64,000 nucleotides of DNA. It comes from Candidatus Hydrogenisulfobacillus filiaventi (GTDB lineage Bacteria; Bacillota; Sulfobacillia; Sulfobacillales; R501). This document shows positions 18,703 to 27,446 of this stretch, piece by piece. The position numbers were made by a program, and so were the translations under genes. The notes under the pieces were generated by a model. It searched no databases and had not been told where the DNA came from. It saw only the letters and a list, made by a program, of their open reading frames with translations. The stretch spans positions 2,480,001-2,544,000 of the forward strand of contig LR778114.1 of the NCBI GenBank assembly GCA_902809825.1, read 5' to 3'. Position 1 is the stretch's first letter; each line of letters starts with the position of its first letter.

Positions 18703-19918
18703 CGCGAGCGCCTCCCTCCCACCGTCCCCCTTGGATTTCAAACACCACCTTCAGCGAGCGGTACCGGCGGTGGCGGACCGCGGCCCGCACCGCTTTGCGC
18801 CACGCCGGCAACGGAAACCGGTGCGTCACCAGCCGCTCGAACGGGAGCGCCTGCTCCCCCAAGGCCTCCAAGGCACCGGTAAAGTCCCCCGGTCCGTAGC
18901 CGTATGTGCCCACCACCGCCACCTCCCGCGCCCAGAGGGGGGTAAGGTCGGCGCGCACCGGACCCGTGGCCCCCACCGCCAGGACGGTTCCGCCCGGCCG
19001 GGCGGCAGCCAGGGCGGTTTCCAGGGTCGCGGCCGAGCCGACAGCGTCAATGACCAGGTCGTACCCGTCGGTAAAAAAAGGGGGCGGTTCCGGAATGCCC
19101 GGCACCCGCAGTTGGGGCACCCGCCGTCCCCCGGTCAGCTCGTGGATGCGGCTTTCCAGCGCGCCCGGCTCGCCGGGCAGCACGGCAGAGGCCCCCAAGG
19201 CCCGGGCCAGCTCCGCCTGGTGGGCGTGGCGGACCCGGATGTCGGCAGTGATGCCGGTCCAGCGCTCCAGCGCGAGACCCAGCGCCAAGAGGCCGATGGT
19301 ACCCCCGCCGATGACCAGCAGGCGCTCCGGGCGCGCGGGCACCAGGCCCAGGCCATGATGCACAATGGCAGCGGGTTCCGTCAGCACCGCCCGGCGCTCC
19401 CCGAGACCGCTTGGCACCGGATGCACCTGGCCCACCGGCGCCCACATGGCCGTGGCCCACCCGCCGGGCAGGTCCGGATGATAGCCGAGCAGCATGCCGG
19501 GGCCGAGCGACCCCTCATCGCGCCGGGCACAGCGTTCGGGATGTCCAGCCGCGCAGAACCGGCAGAGGGGCAGCCCCCGGGCCGCGCAGGCCAGGCTGGG
19601 ATCCACCACCACCCAGGTCCCCCGCGGCCAGGGGGCATTTGGGCTATCCACCAGCGCCAGCACCTCGTGGCCCAGCACCGCCGGAAACCCGGTCAGACCG
19701 GAAAGGAAAGGGGAGGACTTGCCCAACAGCAGGGCGGTGTCCGAGCCGCAGATGCCGGCCAGGCGCGGACGCAGCCGGATCCACCCCCCACCCGAAAACC
19801 GCGGCTCGGGCAACGGGCCCGGACGCAGCCGCGCCCAGCGCAGGGCCTCGCGGGGCCACAGGCGCTGGGCGGCGACACGTGGCAGGGACAGGTCGTACCA
19901 GAGGCCGTATTCGGCCAT
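18677..19918 (-). CDS. Zinc-dependent medium-chain dehydrogenase (sugar/alcohol dehydrogenase)
   Basis: A 413-residue MDR-superfamily enzyme. The catalytic zinc ligands sit in AGICGSDTAL and VLGHEVLAL. The structural zinc cysteines lie in the segment from CAARG to HPERC (four Cys). The NAD(P)-binding motif is LLVIGGGTIGLLALGLAL, and DLVIDAVGSAATLETAL plus GGTVLAVGATG follow. Length exceeds the typical 340-370 residues because of insertions before the structural zinc lobe and after the Rossmann fold, reminiscent of glucose and sugar dehydrogenases. Substrate unknown; neighbours (aldolase, isomerase) suggest a sugar or sugar acid. ATG behind GGAGGCGACGG, 34 bp after the aldolase stop. Confidence 0.82.
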   Translation of the reverse strand: MAEYGLWYDLSLPRVAAQRLWPREALRWARLRPGPLPEPRFSGGGWIRLRPRLAGICGSDTALLLGKSSPFLSGLTGFPAVLGHEVLALVDSPNAPWPRGTWVVVDPSLACAARGLPLCRFCAAGHPERCARRDEGSLGPGMLLGYHPDLPGGWATAMWAPVGQVHPVPSGLGERRAVLTEPAAIVHHGLGLVPARPERLLVIGGGTIGLLALGLALERWTGITADIRVRHAHQAELARALGASAVLPGEPGALESRIHELTGGRRVPQLRVPGIPEPPPFFTDGYDLVIDAVGSAATLETALAAARPGGTVLAVGATGPVRADLTPLWAREVAVVGTYGYGPGDFTGALEALGEQALPFERLVTHRFPLPAWRKAVRAAVRHRRYRSLKVVFEIQGGRWEGGARDVALAFSS

Positions 19919-19952
19919 GATGCCGTCGCCTCCGTAGCCGTCCGCGCCGGTC

Positions 19953-21062
19953 TCAGCTCATCGGTACCTGACGCAGGATGCGGCCGTCGATACGATTGAG
20001 GATGTCCTCCACACTGCGCCCCGTAATGGTCAGCCCGTGATTCTTCAGGCCGACCACGGCCCGGCTAGGATCCGGGGCTTGGCGCACCTGTTCCGCCACC
20101 CGTTGGGCCAGCTCCACCGTCCCGCAGGGGAAGTTGATGTCGGTGGCGGGTACATCCGGCATCCAGGCGTGGATGTGGATAATGGCCCCCACCGAGGGGT
20201 GTTCGCGGTAGATCATCCAGTGTTCAATGGCGTCCACGGAGACCCGGCGCGGCCGGACCCCTTCCGGCACGGTGAGGATCATGCCAGGGTCCTCGGCGTT
20301 GTAGTCCGACACCATCAGGATGTCCCGCCCCACCTCGCGCAGCGAGGATTTGTCCACCCCGCTGGCGCTCATCCAGAAGCGGGTCTCGTCATGACGGGCG
20401 CTCAGGTTGCCGTAACTGAGCCCTCCGATACCGAACAACCGCTGCAGGTGGCGGAAATCATCCGGCGAGAGCAGATCCTGAATCGGGAAGGGAGCGGGAA
20501 GCAGGTCCCAGCTGTCAAGCACCCGCCCCGCCTCCCCGATGGCGCGGGTAGCCTCCGTGCCGCCCCACAATGCAGGCGGCAGGTCAGGAATGAAGGTGTT
20601 CTTCACGATCAGGTGCGACCGGGCCAGGGGCGCGATGCGCTCCACCAGGTAGCTCATCCCCCCGGGTGCCGGCAGCACCCGGTAGGCGCCCCGTTCCAGG
20701 GTGACGGCCCATACTTCGGGATCATCATAGGGGCGCGCCACCACCAGCAGGAGGTTGGACAGCGACCGGATGAGGCTGGGGTAGTAGGTGACCAGCGCAT
20801 CCGCCGCCTCCACCCGGTCGACAAACAGCACGCCGATCACGTATACGGCCTGGCTGCGCCGCCGGTAAGGGCGGTATTCCGGCCCCACCCGCTGAAACAC
20901 CAGCCGCGGCTCCCGTTCCGTGGCCGGTACGAACACCGGCTGGTCGGCTCCGTCCACCCGGTACTCGGCCAGGGCCCGGTCCATCACCGCCACAAACGGC
21001 CGCAGCTCCGGGGATTCCTCAAAGCCGGCCGCCCATTGATACGGCGTTACGTCCACAGTCAT
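19953..21062 (-). CDS. Class II aldolase/adducin-family protein with an extra N-terminal domain
   Basis: A 369-residue protein. The C-terminal 190 residues form a class II aldolase/adducin domain: GIGGLSYGNLSARHD, the serine-loop region MSASGVDKSSL, the zinc histidines in AIIHIHAWM, and GLKNHGLTITGRS. These enzymes cleave or epimerise phosphorylated or free sugars. The first 170 residues (VFVPATEREPRLVFQ, AVYVIGVLFVDR, GGMSYLVERIAPL) are not part of the normal fold and resemble nothing I can name. The ATG at 21062 has GGGAGG close upstream; a TTG 12 bp earlier is possible. First gene of a leftward operon with a good promoter. Confidence 0.78.
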   Translation of the reverse strand: MTVDVTPYQWAAGFEESPELRPFVAVMDRALAEYRVDGADQPVFVPATEREPRLVFQRVGPEYRPYRRRSQAVYVIGVLFVDRVEAADALVTYYPSLIRSLSNLLLVVARPYDDPEVWAVTLERGAYRVLPAPGGMSYLVERIAPLARSHLIVKNTFIPDLPPALWGGTEATRAIGEAGRVLDSWDLLPAPFPIQDLLSPDDFRHLQRLFGIGGLSYGNLSARHDETRFWMSASGVDKSSLREVGRDILMVSDYNAEDPGMILTVPEGVRPRRVSVDAIEHWMIYREHPSVGAIIHIHAWMPDVPATDINFPCGTVELAQRVAEQVRQAPDPSRAVVGLKNHGLTITGRSVEDILNRIDGRILRQVPMS

Positions 21063-21094
21063 GTCCCCTCCCAATCCCCATCATAAACTCCATT

Positions 21095-21123
21095 ATAATA
21101 CCCGGCGCGCCGGCGGCCGCCAA
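21095..21123 (-). promoter_or_regulatory. Promoter of the aldolase-dehydrogenase-isomerase operon
   Basis: On the minus strand TTGGCG (21123-21118) and TATTAT (21100-21095) are separated by 17 bp, with an overlapping TATAAT 3 bp further on. Transcription would start about 26 nt before the aldolase ATG. The spacer contains the palindrome GCGCGC, a possible operator core. Confidence 0.7.
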
Positions 21124-21189
21124 AGGCCCATCCGCCCTGGACCGCAGGCCGGATCGACCATCGCGCTTATACCCGCCGGGGGCCGGGGC

Positions 21190-22311
21190 TTAAGCCCGCC
21201 CGTCAGCCTCCGCCCGCAACCACCGGCCCAGGTGGTAAGCCGCCTCCTCCAGCAGGGCCGCCGCCCCGTCCATGGCGACCCGCAGCGGCAGCGGCCCGGG
21301 GACCAGGGGATAGATGCCGGTGAGGCCCAGATCATAAAGGGCCTCCGCCCCCGGCCCCCGGCTGCCGCACAGGGCCCAGGCCCGCCGGCCGGCCGCCCGC
21401 GCCCGCCGCGCCACCAGCCCCACCACCTTGCCATGAGCACTCTGCCCATCGAGGCGACCTTCGCCGGTGATCACGCCATCAGCGGCCGCCAGCCGCCGGT
21501 CCAGGTCCACCCATCCGGCCACCGCCTCAGCTCCCGGGACCAGCCGGCCTCCTAAGGCCAGCACAGCAAACCCCATGCCCCCGGCCGCCCCCGCTCCAGG
21601 TGCTGCGGGATCCGCCCCGGTCACCGCCGTCAGCCGGAAGGCATACGCTACCATGGCCCGGTCCAGGACCTGCGCCTGTTCCGGGGGGATTCCCTTCTGG
21701 GGCCCGAACAGCTGCAGCGCCCCTTCCGGGCCCGTCAACGGGCAGTCCACATCCACGAGCCCGAGGAGGGGCTTCGGGAACCGTCGCGGACGGACCACCT
21801 CGACCTGACCCAGGCCCTGGGCCCCCGGGGGCAGGGGCCTGCCCCCCCGGCCGATAAACTCCCAGCCCAGGGCCTCCAGCAGACCCAGGCCGCCATCGCT
21901 GGAGCCGGTGCCGCCCAACGCCAGCAGGACCTGCCGCACCCGCCGGTCGGCCAGGGCCGCCGCCAGTAGGCGACCAGTGCCACGACTGGAGGCGTACTCC
22001 CCGCCGGCCGGGCGCGCGGCCTCGGGCAGAAAGCCCGAGCCTACAGCCGCCTCCACCAGGGCGGTATCGCCCCGCAGCAGGTAGTAGCCGGCCTGCGGCC
22101 GGCCGAAAACATCTTCAACCGCTACAGGCACCCGTCGCGCCCCCAAGCCTTCCCAGACCGCGCCGGTACCCTCCCCGCCATCCGCCAGGGGCTGCCCGTC
22201 CACCACCAGGCCAGGCCAAGCGCGCTGCAGCCCGGCCGTGATGGCCGCCACCGCCGCCCCCGCCGGCAGGCTGCCCTTGAAGCTGTCCGGCGCCACCAGC
22301 AGCCGGGTCAT
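21190..22311 (-). CDS. glxK: Glycerate kinase (class II)
   Basis: A 373-residue GlxK/GarK-type enzyme that phosphorylates glycerate, feeding it into glycolysis. Diagnostic segments are MTRLLVAPDSFKGSL at the N-terminus, LADGGEGTGAVW, LALGGTGSSDGGLG, DVDCPLTGPEGA, GAAGGMGFAVLAL and ITGEGRLDGQSAHGK. Length is typical (about 375). The ATG follows GGAGGCTAGGGGCG and lies 5 bp downstream of the flavoprotein stop, so the two are co-transcribed. The pairing with a GlcE-like protein points to glycolate/glyoxylate salvage through glycerate. Confidence 0.92.
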   Translation of the reverse strand: MTRLLVAPDSFKGSLPAGAAVAAITAGLQRAWPGLVVDGQPLADGGEGTGAVWEGLGARRVPVAVEDVFGRPQAGYYLLRGDTALVEAAVGSGFLPEAARPAGGEYASSRGTGRLLAAALADRRVRQVLLALGGTGSSDGGLGLLEALGWEFIGRGGRPLPPGAQGLGQVEVVRPRRFPKPLLGLVDVDCPLTGPEGALQLFGPQKGIPPEQAQVLDRAMVAYAFRLTAVTGADPAAPGAGAAGGMGFAVLALGGRLVPGAEAVAGWVDLDRRLAAADGVITGEGRLDGQSAHGKVVGLVARRARAAGRRAWALCGSRGPGAEALYDLGLTGIYPLVPGPLPLRVAMDGAAALLEEAAYHLGRWLRAEADGRA

Positions 22312-22316
22312 CGCCC

Positions 22317-23363
22317 CTAGCCTCCGGCGGGCACCGGTCCGGGCAGCACGCCGGCCGGATCATACAACGCCTTCAACCGCCGCCAGACCGCTTCCGCCGG
22401 CCCGGACCGCCCCCACCCCGGTCCGGCCGGGGAGCGGGCGGCACCGCCCCGTTCCCGGATCCAGGCGGCCATGCGGCGGCGGGCTTCCGGGTCCGGCAAC
22501 CGTCCCCAATACCATCCGCTCTGCCATTCCACCCACAGGCCCTGCCCGCACGGCCAGGCGCCTAGCAAGGCCGGCAAATGCCGCCGGGGCACCAGCCCGG
22601 TGAGGCCGGAACGGACGGGGGCCAGGGAAGGCGGATCGGCCGCCGGCGTGCTCCGCCCCAGCCGGGCGGTGAGGCTGCTGACCTCCTCCGGACTGCCGTG
22701 CCATTCCGCCCACACCAGCGGCCGGGCCGCGCCCAGGGTTAACAGCCGCGCCCATGGCCGGCCCAGTTCCTCCAAGGCCGCCATGATTTCAGCGGCCGCC
22801 CACGGCCCTCCCGCCTCGAGCAGCCAGGCCGCCCGCGTCGGGGCCAGCCAGCTGACCGTCAAGGTGGCATCTAGGATTATGCCCAGGGCCCCGCCCGTAC
22901 CCAGGAACAACCGCAACGGGTTGGGGCCGGGCACATGCCGGGCGGCGGAGGCCCTCAACCGCAATTCCCCGAAACCGGGGGTCAGCACCGTGAGGGCGTT
23001 CACCCGTTCCAGCAGGGGCCCGTAGCCGCCCCGCCAGGGACCCTCCAGTCCAGCAGCCAGCACCCCGCCGACCGTATCCCGGCCGGCCCCGTCCGGTAGG
23101 CTGAGCGGCAGCCACTGGCCCGCTTCCGCCAGGACGCGGTTGAGGGCCGCGATGCTCATACCGGCCTCGACGCGCACGCGCTGCTCCGGAACCCGGTGCG
23201 CCAACACCCGCGCCAGGGCCGTCATCTCCAATGGGCTGGCGCCCGGCTCCGCCGGTGCCCGTCGCCCAGCGCCCCGCGGCCACAACCGCTCCCGGCAGAC
23301 CTCCGCATGCGCCAGCCGCGCCCGCACCGCCGCCCGGGCGGCGCTCCCCCGGTCCTCCTCCAC
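22317..23363 (-). CDS. FAD-binding oxidoreductase, glycolate oxidase GlcE-like
   Basis: A 348-residue PCMH-type flavoprotein with the FAD-binding domain in the first 190 residues (VRVEAGMSIAALNRVLAEAG, TVGGVLAAGLEGPWRGGYG, LRLFLGTGGALGIILDATL) and a short FAD-oxidase C-terminal domain ending in LYDPAGVLPGP. This is the size and organisation of GlcE, the short FAD subunit of glycolate dehydrogenase; the partner subunits GlcD and GlcF are not in the window. It has no iron-sulfur motif. GTG start after a GGGGGAA site. The glycerate kinase gene follows immediately, consistent with glycolate oxidation. Confidence 0.78.
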   Translation of the reverse strand: MEEDRGSAARAAVRARLAHAEVCRERLWPRGAGRRAPAEPGASPLEMTALARVLAHRVPEQRVRVEAGMSIAALNRVLAEAGQWLPLSLPDGAGRDTVGGVLAAGLEGPWRGGYGPLLERVNALTVLTPGFGELRLRASAARHVPGPNPLRLFLGTGGALGIILDATLTVSWLAPTRAAWLLEAGGPWAAAEIMAALEELGRPWARLLTLGAARPLVWAEWHGSPEEVSSLTARLGRSTPAADPPSLAPVRSGLTGLVPRRHLPALLGAWPCGQGLWVEWQSGWYWGRLPDPEARRRMAAWIRERGGAARSPAGPGWGRSGPAEAVWRRLKALYDPAGVLPGPVPAGG

Positions 23364-23475
23364 GCGGGTTCCCCCATTCGGCCTGGTTCGTGCTCCTCAC
23401 CCCGAAGGCCCCGGGGCCGGTTATGGTTATAATTCGCGACCGGCACGACGATTCCTGCCCCCCGGGCAGCACCCC

Positions 23476-24720
23476 TTAACGGCGGTGGCGGGCCGCGACC
23501 AGGCCGCCGGCCAACGCCCCGGCCGCCAGCAGGGCCAGCACCCCGCCGGCACTCAGCACCCCGAATCCCAGCCCGTCCACGGTCACAGCGGGTACCCCTG
23601 CCGCTGTCAACCAGTCCCGGGCCAGAGCGGCCGGCAGGCCGGTGGCGCCCAGTTCCCCCCCTGCCAACGGCAGGAACACTACGGTCAGGCCGGCGGCATA
23701 CAGGGCGTGCAGCACCCGGGCCACGAAGTACGGCTTCAGGGAAATGTCCGTGCCCGCCAGCACAGACGCCACCTGGGCGTGCACCGAAAACCCCGACCAG
23801 GCGATGATGGCGGACACCACCACCAGCCGCTGCAGCAGGGGGGCAGCCGCATGGGCGGTGGCGGCCGCCCCTAGGTCGATTTCAAACAGGCCCTGCACCG
23901 CCCCATCCACCAGGTGGGGGGAAAGGCCCAGCAGGGGAAACAGGCCGGCCAGCGGCCGGATCAGGGCCGGCAACAGGCCGGTGGCCTCCAGCACCCGCAA
24001 CAGCACCGCCACCAGAACCATGTAGCTCATGATCATGAACAGGGTCCCCATCGCCTCTTCGATGGCCTGGTTGAGCACCTTGGTGAGGGGACGGCCGTCC
24101 TCCTTACGGGCCGCCACCAGGGCGGCCGTGGCCCGTTGCAGAATTCCGCCCGGCCGGGGGGAACCGGGGTCCTGGCCCGCCAGCGGATTGCCGGAGCCCT
24201 GGCGGCCATAGAAGCGGTAGGTGAGACCTACCAGCAGACCGCCGGCATAATGGGCCGCGGCCAGCACCACGCCCAGTTCAGGATGCCCGAACAGTCCTAC
24301 GGCCACCGCCCCGAAGATAAAGAGGGGATCGGCCGAATTGGTGAACGCCAGCAGGCGTTCCGCCTCCACCTTCGTACACAGCCCCTGGCGCCGGAACTTG
24401 GCCGTCAGCACCGCATCCATGGGGTAACCTGCCGCCAGCCCCATCGAGAACACGAACGAGCCCACCCCCGGCACATTGAAGAGCGGCCGCATGAGGGGCT
24501 CGAAGAACACCCCCAGGAAGTGCACCATCCCCGTCGCCAGCAGCACATCGGACAGGATGAAAAACGGCAGCAGGGATGGCAGCACCACCTCGAAGAAGAG
24601 CTTCAACGCCCCCACCGTCGCCCGGTAGCCGTGCTCGGAAAACACAATCAGGGCCAGGGTCAGGAGCAGCACCGCAAAGCCGGTGACCAGCACCCGCTCC
24701 GGCCGCCCGTCATGATCCAC
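23476..24720 (-). CDS. ylbJ: Sporulation integral membrane protein YlbJ
   Basis: A 414-residue polytopic membrane protein with the nucleoside-recognition (Gate) domains of YlbJ. Segments matching YlbJ are LPSLLPFFILSDVLLATG, GLAAGYPMDAVLTAKFRRQG, LLAFTNSADPLFIFGAVAVG and LVVVSAIIAWSGFSVHAQV. About eight to nine membrane helices are visible. In Bacillus YlbJ is under sigma-E and needed for spore cortex formation. The GTG at 24720 has a perfect GGAGGTGAG site, so the long in-frame extension upstream to 25497 is not part of the gene. Presence of YlbJ is one of the better indications that the organism forms spores. Confidence 0.88.
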   Translation of the reverse strand: MDHDGRPERVLVTGFAVLLLTLALIVFSEHGYRATVGALKLFFEVVLPSLLPFFILSDVLLATGMVHFLGVFFEPLMRPLFNVPGVGSFVFSMGLAAGYPMDAVLTAKFRRQGLCTKVEAERLLAFTNSADPLFIFGAVAVGLFGHPELGVVLAAAHYAGGLLVGLTYRFYGRQGSGNPLAGQDPGSPRPGGILQRATAALVAARKEDGRPLTKVLNQAIEEAMGTLFMIMSYMVLVAVLLRVLEATGLLPALIRPLAGLFPLLGLSPHLVDGAVQGLFEIDLGAAATAHAAAPLLQRLVVVSAIIAWSGFSVHAQVASVLAGTDISLKPYFVARVLHALYAAGLTVVFLPLAGGELGATGLPAALARDWLTAAGVPAVTVDGLGFGVLSAGGVLALLAAGALAGGLVAARHRR

Positions 24721-25250
24721 TGCCTCACCTCCGCCCCTCCCGCCCCCTCCCGGGGGACAGGCGGTGCTGTCCCAGGTGTATGCCCGGGACCGGCGGAAGA
24801 GACCGGGCCCCCGGCGGCCAAGGTGCCGGCCGGGGGCCGGGATCGGTAGCGGCTTGCGCAGGGGCCGGGCACCGGCCGGCGGGGGGAGGCGAGCCCACCC
24901 GGGCGGGACTGCCCTCCCCTGGAGGTGGGCCCGCCGGGGGGAATGCACAAACGGGCATCCGGGCCGGAGAAGCCTTCCCGGAGCGGGCAAAGGACATCCG
25001 GAAAACCCGGAGGTGCCCACGGGCCCGCCGGATCCCGGCCCGCCATCCTCCGGGAGCGGTTCCCCCCGCGCACCCGGACCCGCTCCCGCGGCCGTCAGCA
25101 ACCGGGCCGGCATCGCCGTCGGCAAGGGCGCCCGCAGACGGCGCCGCCTATTGAACCGATCATCGGATTGAGCGGGTTGTCTAACCGGTTCCGTACGGGC
25201 CGGTCTATCGAAGGTGCCGGTAACCGCGCGCGACGGGGAAAAAATGGGGG
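24721..25250. other. Long GC-rich upstream region of ylbJ, no gene found
   Basis: About 530 bp with many short inverted repeats (for example TCCGG-AAAAC-CCGGA near 25000) and no credible coding frame on either strand; apparent open frames are compositional. No riboswitch or tRNA signature was recognised. It separates ylbJ from the decayed tail of the RHS cassette array. Confidence 0.4.
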
Positions 25251-25253
25251 GAA

Positions 25254-25700
25254 TGCTGGCTGCAGCGGCTCCTTCTCCCCCAGGCCGGCGCCCGTACGAA
25301 GCGAAGGGAAAAACCGTCCGACCGGGGTTCCTGCACCGGAAAGGTCTGGGTGTACGTTCAGATCTCCACCAGATCCCAGCCGGGCGGCTGATGAATTGAT
25401 CCGGCACCGCCTGGGCCACCGGGGCGGGGATCCATTCCCCTAACTTTCCGTCTGCCGTAACCGGGGGTACGGGCCCCACGACATCCGGGAGGGGCATGTA
25501 CAGCTCATCCCACCGGGGGAGGGGAGTGTGAGATACCCGCGGCCCCGGCGGGCAAAATCGGCTGGGGCCTCCTCCCGGCTGCGGGCTTCACCCTCCTGGC
25601 GCCGGTTGCCTCGGCCCACCGGCAACAGCACCCCGTTCCGGCCGCCCGGCCCTGGCGGCCACCTGGCCCGCCCCCACAAGCGGCGTACCGGCTCCCCCCG
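25254..25700 (-). pseudogene. Decayed third copy of the putative RHS immunity gene
   Basis: Two frames carry fragments matching the intact gene next door. One reads GRGNRRQEGEARSREEAPAD (25440-25679), corresponding to GRGNRRQRGDARSWEEAAAD. The other, at the upstream end of a different frame (to 25497), reads DGKLGEWIPAPVAQAVPDQF, corresponding to DGRLGEWVPAPEAQAVADQF. Frameshifts separate the pieces and the C-terminal half is missing. The final stretch (25680-25735) continues into the same sequence found at 27412-27467. This is a remnant of an older duplication and probably encodes nothing. Confidence 0.7.
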
Positions 25701-25714
25701 GCACGCCGGCGAAG

Positions 25715-27019
25715 TCAGGTGATAACTCCTTCAAGCGGAGTCCGACGGCCCAAAGCCCAGCCAAGCCACCTTACCGCCCGCCTTACCCCCGGCCCCGCTT
25801 CCGGCTGCCCCGCCGGCTTGGCTCGCGGCCACTGCTCCGGCGGTACCACCAACGCCAGCCAGAACCGCAGGTCCTTCTCCTGCCGCCCCAGCCACTTCAG
25901 CGCATAGCCCACCGGAAACGCCACCGGAAAGTACCCCGGCATGGGCCCAATAGCCACCGCCCCCACCTCCGGGTGCCACCCCCAGCGGGGCCCATCCCCG
26001 GCTCCAGCCGCCGGATCCTGCACCCCCGCCAGCTGCAAGGCGCTGTCCCCCAGAAAGGCCCCGAGCACCCAACCCGCCCATTCCCGCCGCACCCGGGCCC
26101 GTTCCCGTGGCGCCATGCCCGCCAGCAGCTGGGCCGGCACCGGCAACTCCACCAGCTGCTGCCGCACGGCCGCTGGGCCCGCCGTGTTCAGCGCCCAGAC
26201 CTGCCGCGGCTGCGTCCAACCCAGTGCCCGATAGGCCGCCCGCGCCGCCGCCAGTAAGTCCCCCTGCGCCGCCGGTAAGGGCGCCAGGGGCGGCGGGGCC
26301 GGCCGCTCCGCCGGCGTGAGAGCGTTCGCCGTCTCCGACAACAGCTTATGATAACGATCCGGTCCCCAATAGGCCCGCACCGCCTCCGCCACCGCCCCGC
26401 CGGGCTGGCCGGCCGGATCCGCGGGGTCCGCCGTCAGCTGCACCCACCAGCCCCCGGCCCGCGGCGCCACAATGGCGGCCGGAATCCTGGCCACCCGCTC
26501 CGGCCCCAGCTGCGCCACCAGCGCCGGCCCGTACCAGCTCCCCCAGGCCGGCACCCTGCCAAAGCGGAGGGGAAAGCCGTCCGGCCAGGGTTCCAATACG
26601 GAAAAGGTGCCGGTGTAGGTGCAGACCTCCACCAGATCCCAGCCGGGCCGGCCGATGAATTGATCCGCCACCGCCTGAGCCTCCGGGGCCGGAACCCATT
26701 CCCCCAACCTGCCGTCGACCGTCGCCACGGGGGGGTCCGGCGTGCCCCACGGCGTCTTCGAGGCCATGTATAGTTTCTCCCACGGGGGAAGTAGTCTCAT
26801 ATACGCGCGACCCCGGTGGGCAAAATCCGCTGCGGCCTCCTCCCAGCTGCGGGCATCCCCCCGCTGGCGCCGGTTGCCCCGGCCCAGCAGCAGCAGCCGC
26901 GCCAGGTCCGCCCGGAGGGCGGCCCAGGCCGCCTCCGGCAACGGCTCGAAGGCGCGGGCGTTGATCATGGTCTTCGGCTGCGGCGGCCGCGCCGGCAATA
27001 CGGTGGTTGTCACGTCCAT
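25715..27019 (-). CDS. Putative RHS-associated immunity protein, copy 2 (intact)
   Basis: A 434-residue soluble protein of unknown family, Trp- and Pro-rich, without signal or membrane segments. Recognisable landmarks are MINARAFEPLPEAAWAALR near the N-terminus, a middle domain (DLVEVCTYTGTFSVLEPWPD, IVAPRAGGWWVQLTADP) and a C-terminal domain (LGDSALQLAGVQDP, KWLGRQEKDLRFWLALVV). ATG behind AAGGAGAGGAGC, 17 bp downstream of an orphan toxin-tip remnant. The gene directly after an RHS toxin tip is usually its immunity gene, and this arrangement occurs twice here; the immunity role is inferred from context only. Its 3' half is nearly identical in DNA to copy 1, indicating recent duplication or conversion. 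Confidence 0.6.
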   Translation of the reverse strand: MDVTTTVLPARPPQPKTMINARAFEPLPEAAWAALRADLARLLLLGRGNRRQRGDARSWEEAAADFAHRGRAYMRLLPPWEKLYMASKTPWGTPDPPVATVDGRLGEWVPAPEAQAVADQFIGRPGWDLVEVCTYTGTFSVLEPWPDGFPLRFGRVPAWGSWYGPALVAQLGPERVARIPAAIVAPRAGGWWVQLTADPADPAGQPGGAVAEAVRAYWGPDRYHKLLSETANALTPAERPAPPPLAPLPAAQGDLLAAARAAYRALGWTQPRQVWALNTAGPAAVRQQLVELPVPAQLLAGMAPRERARVRREWAGWVLGAFLGDSALQLAGVQDPAAGAGDGPRWGWHPEVGAVAIGPMPGYFPVAFPVGYALKWLGRQEKDLRFWLALVVPPEQWPRAKPAGQPEAGPGVRRAVRWLGWALGRRTPLEGVIT

Positions 27020-27036
27020 GCGCCCTGCTCCTCTCC

Positions 27037-27312
27037 TTACCCCACCGGAGACGGGGTACACCAGGCCGGCAGGCGGAAGTCCTCCCGGGGCACCAGAAGC
27101 CAGCCGAGAGGGTCCACGTCCGGCACCCAGTCCACCTCGCGTTCGAGAACCTCGATGTTATCGGCGCGGGCGGCATCCAGCGCCGCCTCGAGCGCCTTAG
27201 ACAGGCGGGCGCCGCGGTTGCGGTAGAGCACAAAGGTGTTCTTTTTGTCCTTTGCAATCTTCAGGAAGTCCTCCATCTGCCGGGTCATCCGGATCCCGCC
27301 GGACTCCCCCAG
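27037..27312 (-). pseudogene. Orphan RHS toxin-tip fragment
   Basis: The last 83-90 codons match the C-terminus of the RHS tip at 28799: TFVLYRNRGARLS, EVLEREVDWVPDVDPLGWLL and FRLPAWCTPSPVG are shared, with divergence at the start (MEDFLKIAKDKKN versus IEDFLEYAEKNRK). Homology begins at GIRMT near 27300; upstream there is no RHS core, no pretoxin motif and no nuclease motif. An ATG at the IRM position could start a short product, but no ribosome binding site is convincing. It is a displaced toxin tip, a hallmark of RHS loci that swap C-termini, immediately followed by its own putative immunity gene. Confidence 0.7.
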
Positions 27313-27446
27313 CGAACGCCTGCGTCGGCGCCCAGCGGCCATTGCGCGGAAGTCCCTGCGTACCAGGCGGACCGGTCCGTGCCGGGCAGCCGGACGGCCC
27401 GCACCCGGCAAGCGGCGTACCGGCTCCACCCGGCACGCCGGCGAAG

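Noticed and set aside
24900-25080. Possible riboswitch with several hairpins before ylbJ
   Set aside because: No conserved core of a known class and no nested architecture that stands out from GC-driven pairing; it is also far from the gene start.
24721-25497. N-terminal extension of ylbJ in the same frame
   Set aside because: A perfect GGAGGTGAG site precedes the GTG at 24720, and the extension contains frameshifted immunity-gene fragments and low-complexity sequence.
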